Source: JBCDCP01 sp039181495
GTDB taxonomy: Bacteria > Pseudomonadota > Alphaproteobacteria > Rhizobiales > Tepidamorphaceae
NCBI GenBank assembly: GCA_039181495.1
Contig: JBCDCP010000121.1
Location: forward strand, 1-8,474
Length of the DNA stretch: 8,474 nucleotides
Reading direction: 5' to 3'
The notes under the pieces were generated by a model. The model searched no databases, was not told where the DNA came from, and saw only the letters and a program-made list of their open reading frames with translations. Of the stretch, positions 6,423 to 8,474 are shown in pieces (the first letter of the stretch is position 1; each line of letters opens with the position of its first letter). Made by a program: the position numbers and the translations under genes.

Positions 6423-6982
6423 GTAAGCGCCCACCTGTTTTCGGCATCACCGGCTGGAAGAACTCCGGCAAGACCACGCTGACCACGTCACTGATCGCCG
6501 AATTTGCGCGGCGCGGCTACGCGGTGTCGTCTATCAAACATGCTCACCATGCCTTCGATCTTGATACCGAAGGCACCGATTCGTACCGCCACCGTGCTTC
6601 GGGGTCGAGTGAGGTTGCCATCGTCGGGTCTCAGCGTTGGGCCATCATGCATGAGTTGCGTGATGAGGCGGAGCCAGCACTCGAGGACATCATTGCCCGG
6701 TTGAGCCCCTGTGATCTGGTGCTGATTGAAGGCTATAAACGCGAGCCCATCCCCAAGATTGAGTGCCGCCGCTCGGCCGCATGGAAAGACTGGCCGTTGC
6801 CTGATGACACCGACAGCATCGTCGCGCTGGCGACCGACGGCGAAGTCTCGTTCGAAGATGCTGGTGGCCGGCCGGTGTTCGATCTTGATCATGTCAGCGC
6901 CATGGCGGACTTCATCGAGGATCACCTCGGTCTTGGCGGTGCGAAGACGGCGGTCCGGGAAGAGGCCGCCCCGCTTCCATGA
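6419..6982 (+). CDS. mobB: Molybdopterin-guanine dinucleotide biosynthesis protein MobB
   Basis: P-loop GTP-binding partner of MobA; in E. coli it is dispensable but aids MGD synthesis. The 187 residues begin with the family opening FGITGWKNSGKTT; the Walker A is G12-x4-G17-K18-T19. The conserved region around H41-H44 and D54-SYRHRASGS (to about 63) follows, then the Walker B-like DLVLIEGYK at 99-107, whose EGYK is characteristic of MobB. The start ATG overlaps the mobA stop (ATGA), with a strong GGGAGGA at 6403-6409 nine bases upstream. The last 15 or so residues are Ala/Glu/Pro-rich and probably unstructured. It sits between mobA and moeA in one transcript. MobB is sometimes fused to MobA or MoeA in other bacteria; here the three are separate but closely coupled genes. 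Confidence 0.96.
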   Translation: MSKRPPVFGITGWKNSGKTTLTTSLIAEFARRGYAVSSIKHAHHAFDLDTEGTDSYRHRASGSSEVAIVGSQRWAIMHELRDEAEPALEDIIARLSPCDLVLIEGYKREPIPKIECRRSAAWKDWPLPDDTDSIVALATDGEVSFEDAGGRPVFDLDHVSAMADFIEDHLGLGGAKTAVREEAAPLP

Positions 6983-8301
6983 CGTTCAGCGCGCGTCCGG
7001 GCGAAAAATCCGGCAAAGAAGCACCCGCCAAGTCAGCAGCTGTGCTGCGCGATGACTGCTTCCTGCACGACCGCGACAGGCTGAAACATGGCGAGGCGCT
7101 CCAGATTCTGCAGGACCGTCTCGCGCCGATTGCCGGAATCACGACGATCGCGGTTGAAGATGCGCTTGGCGCAGTGGCAGCCCAAGCGGTGACGTCTCCC
7201 ACGCAGGTGCCGGCTGCCGACAATGCTGCCGTCGATGGCTACGCCTTTGCCCATCGAAGCTATGTCTCCAGCGATGGCCATATGCCGATCGCCATGAGAC
7301 TGCAGGCTGGCGATACAGCACCGGGGCCACTGCCTGAGGGAGCGGCAGCGCGGATTTTTACCGGCGCAGTTATGCCCGACGCCGCCGACACGGTCGCCAT
7401 GCAGGAGGATTGTACGGCCGAGGGCGAGAGCGTCTTCGTTCCTCCCGGTCTGAAGCTTGGTGCAAACCGGCGCAAGGCCGGGGAAGACCTCGCCATTGGA
7501 GCAGATGTCATTGCCGCTGGACATCGATTGACAGTCGGTGACATCGCCGCCTTAGCCTCCATCGGGCTGGGATCGGTGGCGGTTCACACCCCGTTGCGCG
7601 TCGCCATTTTCTCATCGGGCAATGAGCTGTCCGAGCCGGCATCCTCCAAGTTGGCCGAGCAGGTGTTTGATGCCAACCGGCCAATGCTGAAATCACTGCT
7701 GTCGACGCTTCCGGTCGAGGTCAGCGATCTTGGGGTCCTACCCGATGATGCAGAAGTGTTCGCCGGCGCTCTGACTGAGGCTGCCAAAATCCATGATGTC
7801 CTGATTACCACCGGTGGTGCGAGCCGCGGTGAGGCGGATCATCTGGTCTCGACTCTCGACCGATTGGGCAGCCGGCAGATGTGGCAACTGGCGATCAAGC
7901 CCGGGCGTCCGATGTGCATGGGCCAGCTGCCTGGCGCTGGCCATCCAGTTCCCGTCTTCGGGCTGCCAGGCAATCCTGTCGCGGCCTTCGTGTCATTCCT
8001 GCTCTATGTGCGCCCGTCTTTGCTTCGTCTCGGCGGTGCTGAGTGGGTCGATCCAGTGCGCTACCCACTGCCTGCCGACTTCGAGATCCCACGCAAGAAG
8101 CCCGATCGCCGCGAGTTCCTGCGTGGCATGCTCAACACGACACCTGACGGACTTGTCGCCTCCAAGTTCCCAAAAGACGGGTCGGGTCTCATCACAGGTC
8201 TGCGCGAAGCCGATGGTCTGATCGAGATTCCGGAAGCCACAACATCAGTCCGGCACGGCGACATTGTCGACTTCCTTCCATTTGGATCGTTTGGGCTGTA
8301 G
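6979..8301 (+). CDS. moeA: Molybdopterin molybdotransferase MoeA
   Basis: MoeA inserts molybdate into adenylated molybdopterin to give active Mo-molybdopterin. The 440 residues are somewhat long because the N-terminus is extended: the conserved DNAAVDGYAF falls at 81-90, about 27 residues later than in E. coli MoeA, after a Lys/Ala-rich stretch and DDCFLHDRDRL at 25-35. Family landmarks are FTGAVMP (127-133), SSGNELSEP (212-220), FDANRP (230-235), TTGGASRGEAD (277-287), KPGRPMCMG (307-315), FGLPGNPVAAFVSF (327-340) and a C-terminal beta-rich domain from about 360. Aspartate and threonine equivalents of the catalytic site (D86, T128, D287) are present. The ATG overlaps the mobB stop (ATGA). 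Its GGGAAGAGG (6957-6965) lies 13 bases away, further than ideal, so translation probably depends on coupling with mobB. This is the last gene of the Moco operon seen here. Confidence 0.96.
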   Translation: MTFSARPGEKSGKEAPAKSAAVLRDDCFLHDRDRLKHGEALQILQDRLAPIAGITTIAVEDALGAVAAQAVTSPTQVPAADNAAVDGYAFAHRSYVSSDGHMPIAMRLQAGDTAPGPLPEGAAARIFTGAVMPDAADTVAMQEDCTAEGESVFVPPGLKLGANRRKAGEDLAIGADVIAAGHRLTVGDIAALASIGLGSVAVHTPLRVAIFSSGNELSEPASSKLAEQVFDANRPMLKSLLSTLPVEVSDLGVLPDDAEVFAGALTEAAKIHDVLITTGGASRGEADHLVSTLDRLGSRQMWQLAIKPGRPMCMGQLPGAGHPVPVFGLPGNPVAAFVSFLLYVRPSLLRLGGAEWVDPVRYPLPADFEIPRKKPDRREFLRGMLNTTPDGLVASKFPKDGSGLITGLREADGLIEIPEATTSVRHGDIVDFLPFGSFGL

Positions 8302-8325
8302 GCAACGATCCCAATCACATCATTA

Positions 8326-8342
8326 GGGGCCGACCGGCCCGG
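8326..8342 (+). terminator. Weak hairpin after moeA, possible terminator
   Basis: GGGCC (8327-8331) pairs with GGCCC (8336-8340) around a four-base loop, 25 bases after the moeA stop. Only two or three T residues follow, so this would be a poor intrinsic terminator at best. Read-through into the next gene is possible. Confidence 0.25.
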
Positions 8343-8357
8343 TTTCCGATCATAATC

Positions 8358-8364
8358 AGGAGGG
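8358..8364 (+). promoter_or_regulatory. Strong ribosome binding site of the right-edge gene
   Basis: AGGAGGG lies nine bases before the ATG at 8374. It is a near-perfect Shine-Dalgarno match and fixes the start of the truncated gene. Confidence 0.8.
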
Positions 8365-8373
8365 TCTAGCGCC

Positions 8374-8474
8374 ATGGCGAAGGCTGCATTTCTTGGACTT
8401 GGCGTCATGGGCTACCCCATGGCGATGTATCTCAAGACTCGTGGCGGGCACGACGTCACCGTCTACAACAGGAC
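8374..8474 (+). CDS. NAD(P)-dependent 3-hydroxyisobutyrate dehydrogenase-like protein (5' end only)
   Basis: Only the first 33 codons are in the window; the gene runs off the right edge. The fragment opens with a beta strand and the dinucleotide-binding loop FLGLGVMGYPMA at 6-17, then YLKTRGGHDVTVYNR. This is the signature of the beta-hydroxyacid dehydrogenase family (3-hydroxyisobutyrate dehydrogenase, tartronate semialdehyde reductase, glyoxylate/succinic semialdehyde reductases). These are cytosolic NAD(P)H enzymes acting on small hydroxy acids or aldehydes; the substrate cannot be decided from this fragment. It starts 72 bases after moeA in the same direction, with no strong terminator between, so co-transcription is possible but there is no functional link to Moco. 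Confidence 0.88.
   Translation, partial: MAKAAFLGLGVMGYPMAMYLKTRGGHDVTVYNR

Noticed and set aside
8351..8356. CATAAT as a -10 element for the right-edge gene
   Set aside because: It nearly abuts the ribosome site at 8358 and has no matching -35 at the right spacing; a transcript from it would lack most of the site.

Overview
The window is GC-rich, densely packed bacterial chromosome. Protein character (the GcvA-like LysR, the FdhD with a C-A-Q-G motif, the long-N-terminus MoeA, the fdhD-mobA-mobB-moeA order) suggests an alphaproteobacterium, probably Hyphomicrobiales. This is inference from remembered family features and no search was run. I see no rRNA, tRNA, CRISPR, transposase or phage gene.

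Layout. moaA (33-1037, +) starts the pterin branch of molybdenum cofactor (Moco) synthesis. It faces a LysR regulator (1045-2016, -) tail to tail across 7 bases. A 231-base divergent region holding two inverted repeats separates the regulator from a 64-codon small gene (2248-2442, +), which is followed by a textbook intrinsic terminator (2504-2534). Next comes a ten-helix DMT/EamA transporter (2645-3559, +), which ends 2 bases from the end of a convergent Mrp/ApbC-type iron-sulfur carrier ATPase (3562-4752, -). A 129-base divergent region then leads into a compact + strand operon: fdhD (4882-5781), mobA (5778-6422), mobB (6419-6982) and moeA (6979-8301), each start overlapping the previous stop by 4 bases. 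After a 72-base gap, the first 33 codons of a 3-hydroxyisobutyrate dehydrogenase-like gene (8374 onward) run off the right edge.

How the genes work together. MoaA starts conversion of GTP to cyclic pyranopterin monophosphate. MoeA inserts molybdate into adenylated molybdopterin. MobA, aided by MobB, adds GMP to make the guanine dinucleotide cofactor. FdhD passes sulfur to that cofactor for formate dehydrogenase. The set therefore suggests maturation of a bis-MGD enzyme, most likely formate dehydrogenase; the enzyme itself, moaC, moaD, moaE and mog are not in the window. The Mrp ATPase may supply Fe-S clusters to MoaA or the dehydrogenase (inference). The lysR / small gene / DMT block sits between moaA and the rest and has no obvious molybdenum role; it looks like an independent insertion.

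I did not find a clearly new biological system. The points most worth a second look are the altered cysteine arrangement in FdhD, the small gene with its very strong terminator and possible competing fold, and the dyads upstream of lysR.
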